The notes below the pieces were generated by a model. That model had not been told where the DNA came from. It searched no databases and worked only from the letters and a program-made list of their open reading frames with translations. DNA of 64,000 bases, from the NCBI GenBank assembly GCA_963930655.1, contig OZ005609.1:15077001-15141000 (forward strand), in the 5' to 3' direction. Shown piece by piece: positions 1-12,000 of the stretch. The position numbers and the translations under genes are program-made. The number at the start of each line of letters is the position of its first letter. Position 1 is the stretch's first letter. This DNA comes from Myrica gale. Lineage: Eukaryota > Streptophyta > Magnoliopsida > Fagales > Myricaceae.

Positions 1-1536
1 TATTTTCACGTTTCAAGCATCTATAATCTTCTACAAAATTCTGCAGAATGTTGGGAACCCTGCGTTATGGGGGGCATAGTAAAAGTTGTAAAGAGATTAT
101 CTTTACTTCCGAAAAGAAAAAGAAAAATGATCATCTAAGGAACGTAATTTTTTGTGGATCGTTGTGTCTGGGAAGTTTGGGCTGTGTTTGAGAGTAGCTT
201 TAAAGTTTATTTTTTTATTTTGATTTCAAAACATGTTTGAGATTGATTTTTTATTGGAAGTCGTAAAAATAGAACTATAGGCTTGAAATTAGTTTGGAAA
301 GTGTTTTGCATTACCTATTTATTTATTGGAGTTTGTGAAAAAACTAGTTTGGAAACCGTTTATGTGAAAAAATTAAAATGAAAACTGTTTTGGAGTACGT
401 AATTATTCAGATAACTATATAATATAAATATATAGTTAATTTATTTTCCTTTTGCACCTATATATATATCATACATACATGTAAACACTTGCGCAACGTT
501 TCAGCTATACTTCTTACCTGACTAATCACATGGTGGTGTCATAGCTCATAACGTAGTTATGTTTAGAATTTATTTAATAATATATTTGATAGATGCACAA
601 TGTTCGTGATCGAAGCAATTACTTTTACTTATTCATTAATTACATGATCTACAATGTTTGTTTTGCATCAGTGTCCATATTTATTATTCTTCAGCAATGC
701 GCCTATGCTTTTGATAAAACGATGCAAAAAAAAAGATGGAGTACTTAAATTAGGAACTCCACACATACATTATGCACTACAAATGTTTGACAAAAAGACT
801 ATAAAAAACTACATAAAGAAAGTTGGACGACTTAAATTAGGAACTCCACTATTGTTACTAACAAACAAGTAATCAAGAATAACACAACATTTCGCAAATG
901 TGTTTATTCTTTTTCAGCAATGCTCAAAGCCCCGCGCACACGACGATGGAATTTCCAGCGTCCTAGCCCAGTGCCTTGTTGCCCAATCCCGCGCGTGCGG
1001 GGTGCTAGAAATTCCAGCATCCTGTTGCAGCCCAGTGCATTGTCGCGATTCGACATTGCATGTTTTCCCCTCTTGCTCACGCAATTATGTAATTGCCTAG
1101 CCAATAATTATGTACTCCTAATTTATTTTATTTATTGTCGAAAATTCATTTTGCGTGGATGAAGATCTCATGCACTGTATTGTGATTACAAAGTTAAAAA
1201 CACAACACAACAAGCTGTAACTTCATTGATAAAACTCATGGGAGAGCCCTGTGAGCTAGCAGTTCCTACACGAGCAAAAGCTAGATCAATAAGAGAGTTT
1301 AACATAAAACACTAGAACATATATGGCGATGACCCGGTAAACATAATAGCATTTAACAGATATGATCAGGTACTTTGTGGCACAAGAGATTTTGCATTCA
1401 TCTTTCTTATCAGGCACCAAATGAAAAATATCCATAGAACCTCTCGCATAGAAAACACTACCACCCCAATACGGATACGCTTCGAGCTAAACCCCAAATA
1501 AATCTGTAAAAGCACAGTCACCTAAGAGCTCTTTCA
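1..1536. other. AT-rich intergenic DNA, no gene recognised
   Basis: No convincing exon was found on either strand. Short open frames near 654-872 and 900-1162 lack any recognisable family. A GC-richer pocket at about 930-1060 contains two near copies of a short word (TGGAATTTCCAGC and CTAGAAATTCCAGC). The last ~200 bases could be upstream DNA belonging to the naphthoate-synthase fragment that follows. Confidence 0.6.
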
Positions 1537-1800
1537 ATGGCACAAATTGCAGAGAAGGACTTCGACACTGTGAGAAGAAAAGTGGCATTGGTAGCCAAAC
1601 ACCGCACTCCGGTTCATTTACCTCAAGATTGTGGCTCCATTGGGTTACATAACGCCTTGCTGGACAATAGTTATAATTGGATACACGGTGCAATTCCGAC
1701 TCACGAAGTCGTCTGGAATATTGCCTGCGATGAGACCGGTAAGGAGTTTCAGTTCATCGACATTCTCTACAAGAAAGCCGTCGGGGAAGGGATAGCAAAG
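1537..1800 (+). pseudogene. menB: Isolated first exon of naphthoate synthase (DHNA-CoA synthase, MenB-like)
   Basis: The frame begins MAQIAEKDF and contains PTHEVVW, FIDILYKKA and GEGIAK. These match the N-terminal exon of plant 1,4-dihydroxy-2-naphthoyl-CoA synthase (Arabidopsis has PTHEVVW, FVDIIYEKA, DEGIAK). That peroxisomal crotonase-family enzyme acts in phylloquinone synthesis. The exon ends at a plausible donor (AAG|GTGCGT) exactly where the family's next exon should begin with ITINRPERRNA. No such exon, and none of the catalytic crotonase core, appears before an unrelated gene fragment starts 430 bases on. The exon itself is open and well preserved. I read it as a captured or truncated fragment rather than a working gene. 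A very long first intron is excluded unless it spans the NOMO gene. Confidence 0.7.
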
Positions 1801-2232
1801 GTGCGTTCACATAACTTTCTTAAATGATTGGTCACGTGCAGTCACTGAACTTATACGCTGGGGCTTGACTTTTGGGTCAGGGTAGTGTTCCATTGGTTAC
1901 ATACTACTGTGACAAAAGATTATTGGAAACAGTGAGCTGTAGCATCTTTTGAAATTTTCTAGACTCCATAGGGCCGAGATCAAATTGTTTGGTCTTCGAA
2001 AAGGATGTCCAAGGATGAAAAACATCGAAATGAGATATTTTTTGAGTTCTCAAACATACCCTTTTATCTTGGTTTCTTTGTGGATCATTTTGTAAACTTT
2101 GGTTTCAGCTATACATCTTTAAGATCTTGTATTGGTTTTCTTATGGTGATATGAAGTTACGCTGATGCAGGTGTACTTTGTAGGGTTTGTAAAATTGCAG
2201 AATCCCTAGCAATTGCCACGTAGCTTTTGAAT

Positions 2233-2485
2233 ATGGTGTCCAAGTCCTTCAAGGCAAGCAAAATCTCTCATCAACCTCTGATGCACCTTATGGGGGGACT
2301 TAACAAACCATCATTGCCTTCGACCGTGGCATTTGGTAGGAGAACTTCCTCGGGTCGCTACATCAACTACTCAAGGGAATAGGGATGATCTTGATAGTGA
2401 GCTTGGAAGCGGTGAATCATGAACTACACAGTGCATGGATCCCGCAATATCACATAAGGTTGAAGAGCAATACGTCAAACCGGGG
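2233..2485 (+). pseudogene. 5' fragment of a cellulose synthase-like D (CSLD) gene, decayed
   Basis: The frame starts MVSKSFKAS and reads PSTVAFGRRTSSGRYINYSRE, then DDLDSELGSGE in another frame, then NYTVH and KVEEQYV. Plant CSLD proteins begin with the same series (Arabidopsis CSLD3: FARRTPSGRYVNYSRDDLDS..., later KVEEQYV). CSLDs are Golgi or plasma-membrane glycan synthases of about 1,150 residues needed for tip growth. Only about the first 80 residues are present. There is an in-frame TAG after NYSRE, a frameshift just behind it, and a TGA after ELGSGES. The fragment stops at a run of G at about 2481-2495. It is a dead fragment. Confidence 0.72.
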
Positions 2486-3619
2486 GGGGGGGGGGAACAG
2501 AGGAACAAAGGAGAGTGAAGCGAAGTGAAGTGAAGGGGTATATGCGTGAAGGATTGAAACGATGCGTTTGGGGTTTATGTTGATTTGGCTGCTGATGTGA
2601 CCCTCCGTTAGAGAAACAAGATGGTCCTTGACGGAATGACTTTTTCATAAAAAAATATAAATTAAAAAATTAAAATCTGAAAAAATAAAATTCAAGGACT
2701 AAAAAAATAAAAATAGTGAAAACTTAAAAACTAAAATACCATTTTTCCTAGATTTAACTTGCAAAGATCGCCTCAACTGGGCCATGAGTTGGGCTCCGAT
2801 AACAATTAACTTCAATATTTTGAGATTCTACTCGGTTACAGGTAAAAGTATATGCTTCGTCCTTGAAAATGTATATATATAATGTATCTTAATTTAAAAT
2901 TTGACGTTTAAAAATTTTCACCTATCATGGTTTCTATGCTAATTTTTTTAAAAAAAAACAAATCTGAAGATGGCCCCACGTGCCAATTTTTTGATGACGT
3001 GACATTATTTTAAGTTATTTAACTAAAATTTTCGATGATAATTTCATAAAATCATCTCACAAATATGAGGTTATGAGAAACATTCAACAGTATATGTTTG
3101 TAGATACACTTGAAAATTTGAGTTGCAAAATATGTTCATTTTTTCTTTTTTCTTTTTTTTCGGCTGAGAATAAAATAGTCAATCCATGTTTTGGCAGTCT
3201 TTCTGTAAATACAGAAAAGAGCCGACTCCTATAAATTTTATTAACAAACGATCTATCCCACATAGTGAGAACATGGAGCACAAATCCAAAAGGCAATAGT
3301 AGTTCGTTGAATTGTTTAAACAACATTTATATATGCGTTGACGAATCAGGGGTTTGGATGAATAATAAGAATTTATAGGTATCGGCTAGCATGGGAAAAC
3401 ACAACCCCATAGCTCAGTTCTTCCGCATAACAAAGTGAGAGTAAAACTCCTTACCAAAAAAAGAAGAAGAGTAACACTATTAAAAAGTAAAAAAGCTGAG
3501 GGAGAAATAGGGGTAGACAAATATTCCGACCATAATTGAAATTTTCGATTCTGGCACTAGAATCAGAATTGGTGTAATATCAGTAGAGGAATTCCATCGT
3601 CGAAATCAAGCAGCTCAAA
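2486..3619. other. Repeat-rich intergenic DNA
   Basis: A G-run (about 2481-2495) is followed by purine-rich GAAGTGAA words and a stretch at about 2610-2750 with 'ccttgacgg' and 'aaggactaaaa' words, as seen in Mutator-type MITEs. The rest is AT-rich. I could not set element ends and see no gene. Confidence 0.4.
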
Positions 3620-4705
3620 CGTTCTGTCTTTTTTATATTTACGCACACAGTTCTTGAGAGAGAACGATTCTCTCGTAAATGACTTCTTTACTCTCAAATG
3701 AAATTCTAAGCTATTTATACTGGCTTAATCAGAGCTTCAAGTGTGCTTATGTGTGAGATCTTTAGAGATCTCAAATCTCAGCCGTAGGATCATAATGAAA
3801 AATTATTTTTCATTAACTCTCTTATATTCTGTATTATGAATTTATGAGCTTCTACAAATTGTGATCATGTCCATTAATATATAACAATTGACTCCCGAGA
3901 TAGTGAAATTATTTTTGTGAAATCTCTTTTGCTAACAATTATTTGTTTATTTATCCGTCTACCATATTATATTCCACGGGAGCTAATAGACTGGAATAAT
4001 ATCACTTATTAAGTCTCTAGCTCATATAATTTATAATTCGTAATCTGAAAACTCGTTGGATTCTCAAATTGTTTCTAAAATAATTTCACAAATATATATA
4101 TATTAATTTTGAAAAATATTTACGTAAAATTCCATTGGCCAGTGATTTCTTTTCGATCAAACTCTATAGAGATATATTGAATATATTGTCTCACAAAGAG
4201 ACTGGTAGATTTCTTATTGAGCATTTACACACGCCCATGTATCATGTACAATACCCAATATTATTTGGAATATTTGATCTCAAAAGATCATCACCAAATG
4301 ATTCTGTCAAAGCACAAGTACACAACAAAAAAACATGCATAAACCTTTCAAGTTTAAGGTCACAATAAACAAATTGTGTTGAATATCTTCTCAATATTAG
4401 TGATCACATCCGGAAGGTATTTATATTTGATCTCGTTTAGTGCACGTATTCTTACAGTGCACTCACTTGTCTGTTTAATGTCACTACCTCAATAACGGAG
4501 TCCATCATCTTATTTAATAGAGACATAACGAGTGTTGACTTATTCGTTGTTAAGTATGTACATCGGTCTTAACAACTGTAAGTGAATAAGGAATTGAAAA
4601 GTCATATTTTCCGCTTTTTGATTCATTAATCATTGACATTACTTTTCTACAATTTCACATAACAATATAACTGTGTAACATCTTGTTACAACATTATACC
4701 CAACA
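3620..4705 (-). mobile_element. Probable solo LTR of an LTR retrotransposon (fossil)
   Basis: Read on the minus strand it starts TGTTGGGTATAATG at 4705. Near its far end it has a TATA box (AGTATAAATAGC, about 3713-3724) followed by a run resembling an R/U5 leader. No internal retroviral region adjoins it. The far boundary (about 3620) is approximate and I found no matching target duplication, so this call is tentative. Confidence 0.4.
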
Positions 4706-5910
4706 AGTATTAAATATATGTGACAATAAAAGAAATAAGGAGTAATTTCATAGCTCGTCCTTTAATTATGAGAAAAAAATCAATGTCACCCCTAACTTCA
4801 AAATGGATTTTTACGTCTTCTAAGTTTCTAAAATAATCAATAGTCACCCTCCACCCAATTTCGGCATTAAAATAGACGAAATTCTCATTCGTGTGCCTCC
4901 CACGTGATATTCACCTTGTTAACTTTACGAAATTGCCCTTCTCCCTATATTTCACGTTCTTTTACAATGATGTATAAAAAATAATTTGGCCTAAATTTCG
5001 GCCCAAAATGCCTAAAATGTATTTTGGGCTTATTCGGGCCCAAAACAAAATGGTCAAAAAATCCCATAAATAGGAACTATAATTTTCAGATTTTGATTCC
5101 GAAATTTTTGGTTCCGTTCCGATTTCGTTCTGATATTTACAGAAACGAAATCAAAACCAAAATTAACATTCCAGTGGGTATCGAAACAGGAGCCGGAATA
5201 AGCCATCCGTTCCGATACCCACTCCTAGAGAGAAACTAACATGTAATTTTATTTAAAAAATGAAAGCTTTATACGTCTGTAGGTCTTTAAATTTTGTGGC
5301 TCATAAGGTTTCACATTAAGCTTCATCTCAATGTATTTATAGTTGTATTACGATTAGTTATATCCCTATTCCGTGTTTTTCATTCTTATCCGAGGAGAAT
5401 TATAAGTAATGTTGGTTTGTTTTTGGTTATGAAAAAAAAAACCATGTGGTTTTATGATCCTCATGTCAAGTCAAGGTAAATTGTTATTTTTCTTTTATTA
5501 TTCGGTTTGAAAAAACTACGGTTTACACCTTTAATTATTGTTTATTTTATAATTTATACATCAATGATCAAACTATTAAGTTTTACCTATTGTATTTTAA
5601 ATTATTGATTTTCTACCCTTCACAAGTGATTCTGTTATAATTTGGCTGTTAAGACGTATATGCCTGATAATTTAAGATACAATCTATCAAATTTGGTAAT
5701 TTGGGCTATAAATTATAAATTACTGATAGTTAAGAGGATGAAAATGGCGTAGTTTCTTGATTTGATTTTTGTGGGTAAGATGATCGGCATGCTACTTCCC
5801 ATTTTCAAACTGAAAACACAGGAGCCCAAGAAAAAAAAAAAAAAAAAACACATAAACCCTCTCGCACAGCTGTCAGTGCTAGAGTTGCAGACAACACCGA
5901 GAGTACTGAT
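4706..5910. other. Intergenic DNA with MITE-like repeats, upstream of NOMO
   Basis: At about 4740-4930 the text resembles the 'cctttaattatgag... caccctccacccaatttc' class of plant MITEs. At about 4990-5230 there is low-complexity 'ggcccaaaatg/gatttcgttc' repeat DNA. No exon is recognisable. An A-run of 18 lies at about 5831-5848, shortly before the NOMO promoter. Confidence 0.4.
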
Positions 5911-5918
5911 TTATATCT

Positions 5919-5927
5919 TATATAAAA
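5919..5927 (+). promoter_or_regulatory. Candidate TATA box of the NOMO gene
   Basis: TATATAAAA lies 94 bases upstream of the preferred start codon (6013) and 55 bases upstream of an in-frame earlier ATG (5974). A start of transcription about 30 bases downstream would give a short leader. Confidence 0.45.
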
Positions 5928-6012
5928 TAAACGAAGAATCTTATGTGAAAAATACTCGATCTGTTACCCTGCCATGGAACACTGTCGCCAAGCTCCAAGC
6001 CGACTGTGTACA

Positions 6013-9000
6013 ATGATGATCAGAGACGCTGTACTGTGCTTCTGGATCGTAGTCCATTCATTTTCAGCGGCTTACGCTGATTCCATTCACGGCTGTGGTG
6101 GCTTTGTCGAGGTTAATCACTTCTCTCTCCCTCTCGCGGTTCGTATGGTCTCTGAGAAATCGGTGTAGTATAATATAAATCATTTAACAGGCATGGATTG
6201 ACTCATTAAGTTTAGTAGTTCCTCAGCAACCGAAAGAATAGTTATTAGATGACAATTCAAATCTCTGAGAATTTGGGGAGTCACAAATCGTGGATCTGAA
6301 TTTGGCGTTGATCTCTTTTTGCAATATACGCCATTTATTCTATTTGGGGTTTCACTTAAAACTCAGGAACTCGTAATAGAATTCGTAAAAGGTTGTACTT
6401 GACATCCAGGAAGTTTTGATCGTATTTGTTTGTTGTAGGCTAGTACATCTCTTATGAAGTCGAGGAAGCTGAATGATGCGAAATTGGACTATTCTCACAT
6501 CACGGTATGTATTTTGGTGTTCAGTTTTGCATTTGAGGCTTTTGTAGCATATTGCTTTGTTACTTATCAAAAAAAGTAGCATATTACTTTGTTAACAGAA
6601 CGAATTGAAGTGAGGCACATGAAATGTTACATGTTTGGCCATCTCTATTAGTAGCTTAGAATTTTTTTTTTGATAAGTAAGAAGTTTTATTAACGGAAAA
6701 AGAGAAGCAGCAGTACAAAGATTGTACTGACAGGTTACAACATACAAACAAAGAAACTAAGGAAATCCTGAAAATCAAGAAAAGAGCCCCCAACAACGCA
6801 TTAGCCCAAAGAAACAAAGTAAATAGCAAACCACCCTGCAGACGCTCAATGGACATCGAAGAACCCTCAAAACAACGCCTATTCCTCTCATTCCAAAGAC
6901 TCTACCAAATACAAGGAGGAATCATCCTCCAAATAACCTTAGCTAAAGGATCCTTAAGCTTTCTCCCCCAACAAATCAAAACGTCCCCCACCCGTTCCGG
7001 CATAACCCAATGAAGGTTCAGTAAGTAGAAAACATGCTGCCACAGACCTCTCGCCTTTAGACAATGAAGTAAGACATGGTTAATCGATTCACCATCCGTC
7101 TTACATAAGTAGCACCAATCGAGCACATAAAGCCCACGACGCCTCAAGTTGTCAGACGTCAAAATCCTACCATGCGTAGCCTCCCAAACAAAGAAGGAAA
7201 CTCTAGAAGGGACTTTAGACTTCCAGATGCGACGCCACGGGAAGGACACAACACTACCATCATCAAGCAAAGCATAGAACGACTTCACAGAAAAACAGCT
7301 GTCCTTGCTACCCACCCAACACAGCTTGTCCTCCACACCTCGATGCACCACAGACTCATAAAGGGTGGAAAAAAAATGAGGAAAACTCTTCCAACTCCCA
7401 ATCATTTGCATGATGTAAGAACTGAATATTCCAAACCACCGTACTAGCCTCATAATACATACAATACACCACCAGACCATCCGGATCCAAAGAAAGGGAA
7501 AAACTGTAGGAAAAGAGCAGCTCAACGGACGATCCCCACACCACGCATCATGCCAAAACCTCGTCCTTTGTCCATTCCCCACCACCACCCGAGTATGCGT
7601 CCGGAAAGCCTCCCAACCCTTGCTAATATGCTTCCAGAGACTAACCCCATAAGACCTACGAGGAGGACAAGTGCACCACTCCCCCGTAGAGGCTCCATAT
7701 TTTTCCTTAATAACATTCTGCCACATACAATCTCTTTCAGTAGCAAACCTCCATAACCATTTACCCAACAAAGCTTTATTAAACACGGAAAGACCTATAA
7801 TACCCAAACCACCACAATCAATAGGAGAGCAAACAGTCTTCCAATTAAGAAGATGAAATTTGTAAACCTCACCATCGCTGCCCCACAAAAAATTTCTTTG
7901 CAATTTCTCCATTCTAGCATCAACCTTATGCGGAAGAGGAAATAGAGAAAGGAAGTACGTAGGAAGACACGAAAGCGTAGACTTAATCAAAGTAACACGA
8001 CCGCCCTTTGATAATTACAAATGCTTCCACCCAGCCAACCTTCTTTCCATCCTTTCCAAGATCTCATCCCAAATGTGAACACTCTTAAAACGAGCTCCCA
8101 GCGGAAGACCCAAATACGTCAAAGGCAAATTGGGCACCCTGCTCCCCAAGATGGAAGCCAACTCCGCCACATTACTGACTTGGCCTACAGGAATCACCTT
8201 AGACTTAGATAAATTAACCTTCAAGCCAGAAACTGCCTCAAAATAAAGAAGCATGCATCGGAGACTACGAAACTGATAATCCTCAGCCCCACAGAAAACC
8301 TATGTATCATCAGCAAACAACAAATGAGAGACACAAACCCCTTCCCTATTCCCCCTAGAAGCTCTGAAGCCCTCAAGGACACCAACCGATTCCATCCTAG
8401 ACATCATACGAGATAATGCCTCCATAACAATGACAAACAACAAGGGAGATAAGAGATCACCCTGTCTTAACCCACCGAAGTGGCTATGGGCGGCAACTGC
8501 TGCATCGCATCTTTTGCGATGCTGTTGTGTTTTTGCGCTCTAAGAATCAGACGGTGAAACCTCCGGGATCGTTTGTTCGACCGGATTTTTCCTATGCAAA
8601 GGCAGTGCACTCTCCTGAGTTGTCGTTAGGTGGTAGTGAGGGGGTTGCCTCTAAGTCTGGAAACGCCGACGACGTTGGTTCTCCGGGAGACTACGGTACG
8701 CCTATTTTGATGCATGTGGGTGACACGTCTTTAAGTGCCTTGGCGAAATCTAACTTAGCAGGAAACGAGGTGGTTGTTTTGTCGGGTAGGGCGCGGGGGG
8801 GCATTTAATGCAGATGCTCTTCGAAATCATGTTGGTGCTTCGAATACACGCGAATCAGAAGGCAAAGAGAAGTATCGTGCTTTCTAAGAAATGGAAAAAC
8901 CTGCTTTGTCGGGTAGGAAGTCGGCGACATTTAATGCAGCCGAACTATGGAATCATTTCGTGGGGCTTAGGAGGGAGGCAGACACGCTTGTTGTTCTTCT

Positions 9001-12000
9001 ACGTGATTTAAATTTAGAAAGCCATGCGGTGAATGAAATGAATTGCTTGGTTTGTGGCTTCCAGCTAAAAGCCCAAAAAGGTGTGAATCGTTCTATTGAA
9101 GGAGGGTTGGAGGCTGTTGGACGTTGTGGGCCGAGTTTGGCTGTAGGTGGGCCGGATCTTGATAATGGTGGTGGGCTGAGTTCTAATGTTGGTGGGCTGG
9201 AGCTTGTGACCTGTGGTGGACCGAGTGCTGTTGTCGATGGGCTGGAGCTTGCTATCTGCGGTGGGCCGAGTTCTTTGGAAGAGGGTGTTGGTCCGTTATG
9301 TGGTGCGGTAGGTTTATCGGAGGCCCTCGACAGGTTACCCTTTCGGCCTGCGTCTCAGCTGCAGTCGTCGTCGACTGCTGCTCTGTCGCCGACCAAGGTG
9401 TCGTCGGAAGATGTTCTGCCCCCTCTGCCGACGTCTCTTGCTGCGGTGGCGTTCTCTATGCTGGCGAAGGTCTCCTATGTTTCGGAGCGCGGCGCAGAGC
9501 CTTTGTCGACGTCGCCTCTGGAGTCATTGACGCCAGAGCTGGTCGTCGAACGCCCGCCTGAGATTTTGTTGGTGCCGGCTAAGTGTTCTTCTGCTGCTTC
9601 TCCTGATCAGGGGCAGTCGGCTAATTCGCATGTGATGTCTTCCCATAAGCTTCAAGTTGCCTTGCCGCCGACTCCAGGTCTTCTCTCTGCTGCTCCTGAC
9701 TGTCTTATTACTTCTGATTGTGTTTCATTGGGAGGTAGAGGGCAGGTTTATGTTCCTGGGTTTGAGAAGGACGGGGGTGGTTTTGACCAGTGTGGTTCTG
9801 CCCTTGTGTTGGCAGAAGATAGGGATCTCAATGTGTGTGGGGCAGGTGGGGAGTTGTTAGGGGCGGGTAGTGGCAGTGGAGTTTCATTCTGAAATCCGTT
9901 GCAAATTAGATATCCAGTTCCTGCGGAGGGCGACCCCTCTAGGTGGGTGCTGCGTATGGTCTCTTCGTTTTGGCATATGGTGGAGGTGTCTTGTGAGGGT
10001 TATGAAAGTGAACTGATGGCTCTGTTTGCTGCCTTGGAGAAAGATCGGGGGGGTCTGTGGGTCGCACCAAATCTCATAGGTCAGCCGGTAAGTTGTTAAG
10101 GGAGCTAAAAGGTTTGCAGTCCAGTATCAATTATGAAGGAGGGGCTGATTCGTCTCGTCGCTGTAGGAATGGTGGGAGGACTCTGTTAAAGTGTTAATGA
10201 AGCCTAGGTTTATCAGTTGGAATGTGAGTTGCCTCAATGATAGAGGTAAGTGTCGTACGATCGGGAATTTAATAAGGGGGGTGGAAACATGTGTTAGTTT
10301 GTCTTCAGGGAACCAAATTGGAGGAGGTTGTCGTGCACCACATAACGGACCGACACCCTCATGTGAGGTGGGTTTGTTTGCCTGCTGTTGGTCCTTCGGG
10401 TGAGATTTTAATCTTATGGGATTCTCGGGTGCTAGAGTCGGTGGATGTTTGTGCGGAGAGTTGTACTCTTTCGGTTGTTTCCAGAATCTTGATGGTGGGG
10501 CTAAGTGGGTGTTCTCGGGAGTTTATGGCCCTAATGATGATGCTAGGAGGCGGCTTTTATGGGATGAGTTGGCGGGTGTTATTTCATGGTGGGGGGTCCT
10601 TGGTGCATTGGGGGTGATTTCAATGTTACGAGGTTTCCTAGTGAGAGGTCGAGTTTGGGTGTGGGCGGAAGAGGGATGGAGGATTTTTTGGATTTCATTT
10701 CCGAGTTTGGTTTGGTGGATTTGCCGCTGGTTGGTGGTTTGTATACTTGGTCTGATAATCGTTCTTCTCAAACGTGGTCGAGGATTGATCGTCTTCTCCT
10801 TAGTTCGGATTGGGAGGCCATGTACCCGAATACTATTCAAAGACGGCTGCCTCGTATGTATTCTTATCACTTCCCTATTCTGCTGGAGGATGGGTCTTTT
10901 GGGGGAGGTAAGAAGTCTTTTCGTTTTGAAAATATGTGGCTTAAGGTGGAGGGGTTTGTGGAGAAGGTCATGGGGTGGTGGGGGAGTCATGAGTTTTCGG
11001 GCACCCCCAGTTTTGTGTTGGATTGTAAGCTTAAGGCGTTGAAACGTGATCTTATTGCTTGGAATTCGGAAGATTTTGGTAACGTAAGTGTGCGTAAGTC
11101 TTTGTTGATGAGAGAGTTAGCTTCTTTGGATGCGTTGGATGAAGGAGGACTCCTTCCTAATGAGGGCTTGGAAAGGAGATTGTTGGTCACTCAGGAGTTG
11201 GATCACATTATTGATTTGGAGGAAGTGCGTTGGAGACAAAAATCTCGGGCTTTATGGCTAAAGGATGGGGACAGATGTACCAAGTATTTTCACAGAGTGG
11301 CAAACTCTAATTAGAAGTTTAATTCTATCTCCCAGTTGGAGGTAGATGGGGAGGTGTTGCAGGATCCACGGGACATTTCGGCTCACATTGTTCAGTTCTA
11401 TTCATCCTTATATGTTGAACCCTATCAGTGGAGACCCTCTCTGGATGGACTGGAGTTTGATTCTATTTCTGAGGATGAGGCAGTTTTGTTGGAGCAACCT
11501 TTTGAGGAGGTTGAGGTGGCAAGGGTGGTGCATGCTTTGAATGAGGATAAAGCTCCAGGTCCTGATGGCTTCACTTTAGCTTTCTATCAGTCTTGTTGGG
11601 ATGTCATTAAGGGGGATGTGGAAGTGGATGTATGTTCTATTGTATGAGTTTCAAAATGGATGGACCACGACCGATGTAGTGATGCTGTATTTAGTTTGTT
11701 TGAATCTGTTAATGTGTGAGATATACATTACATAGTTCACTATGACTTGAATTGTAGGTTGAGCTTCGGACAGTGGATGGACTGGTGAAGGATAGAACTC
11801 AGTGTGCTCCCAATGGCTATTACTTCATTCCAGTCTATGACAAGGTAGTGCTTACGATGCTAATGCTTGATGTTTCCGCTAAGTGCATGTAGTCTTTTTA
11901 AGTTATTCTCACTGATAAATATACGAAGTGCAGGGTTCTTTTGTGATTCAAATTAATGGACCAGAAGGATGGGCATGGGACCCGGAGAAGGTCTGGTGCT

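Noticed and set aside
1801-2232. Further naphthoate synthase exons after 1800
   Set aside because: No frame shows the crotonase motifs expected next, and CSLD sequence begins at 2233.
10523-10990. 155-codon minus frame opposite the LINE endonuclease
   Set aside because: It is a shadow of the plus-strand ORF2, which carries the recognisable endonuclease motifs.
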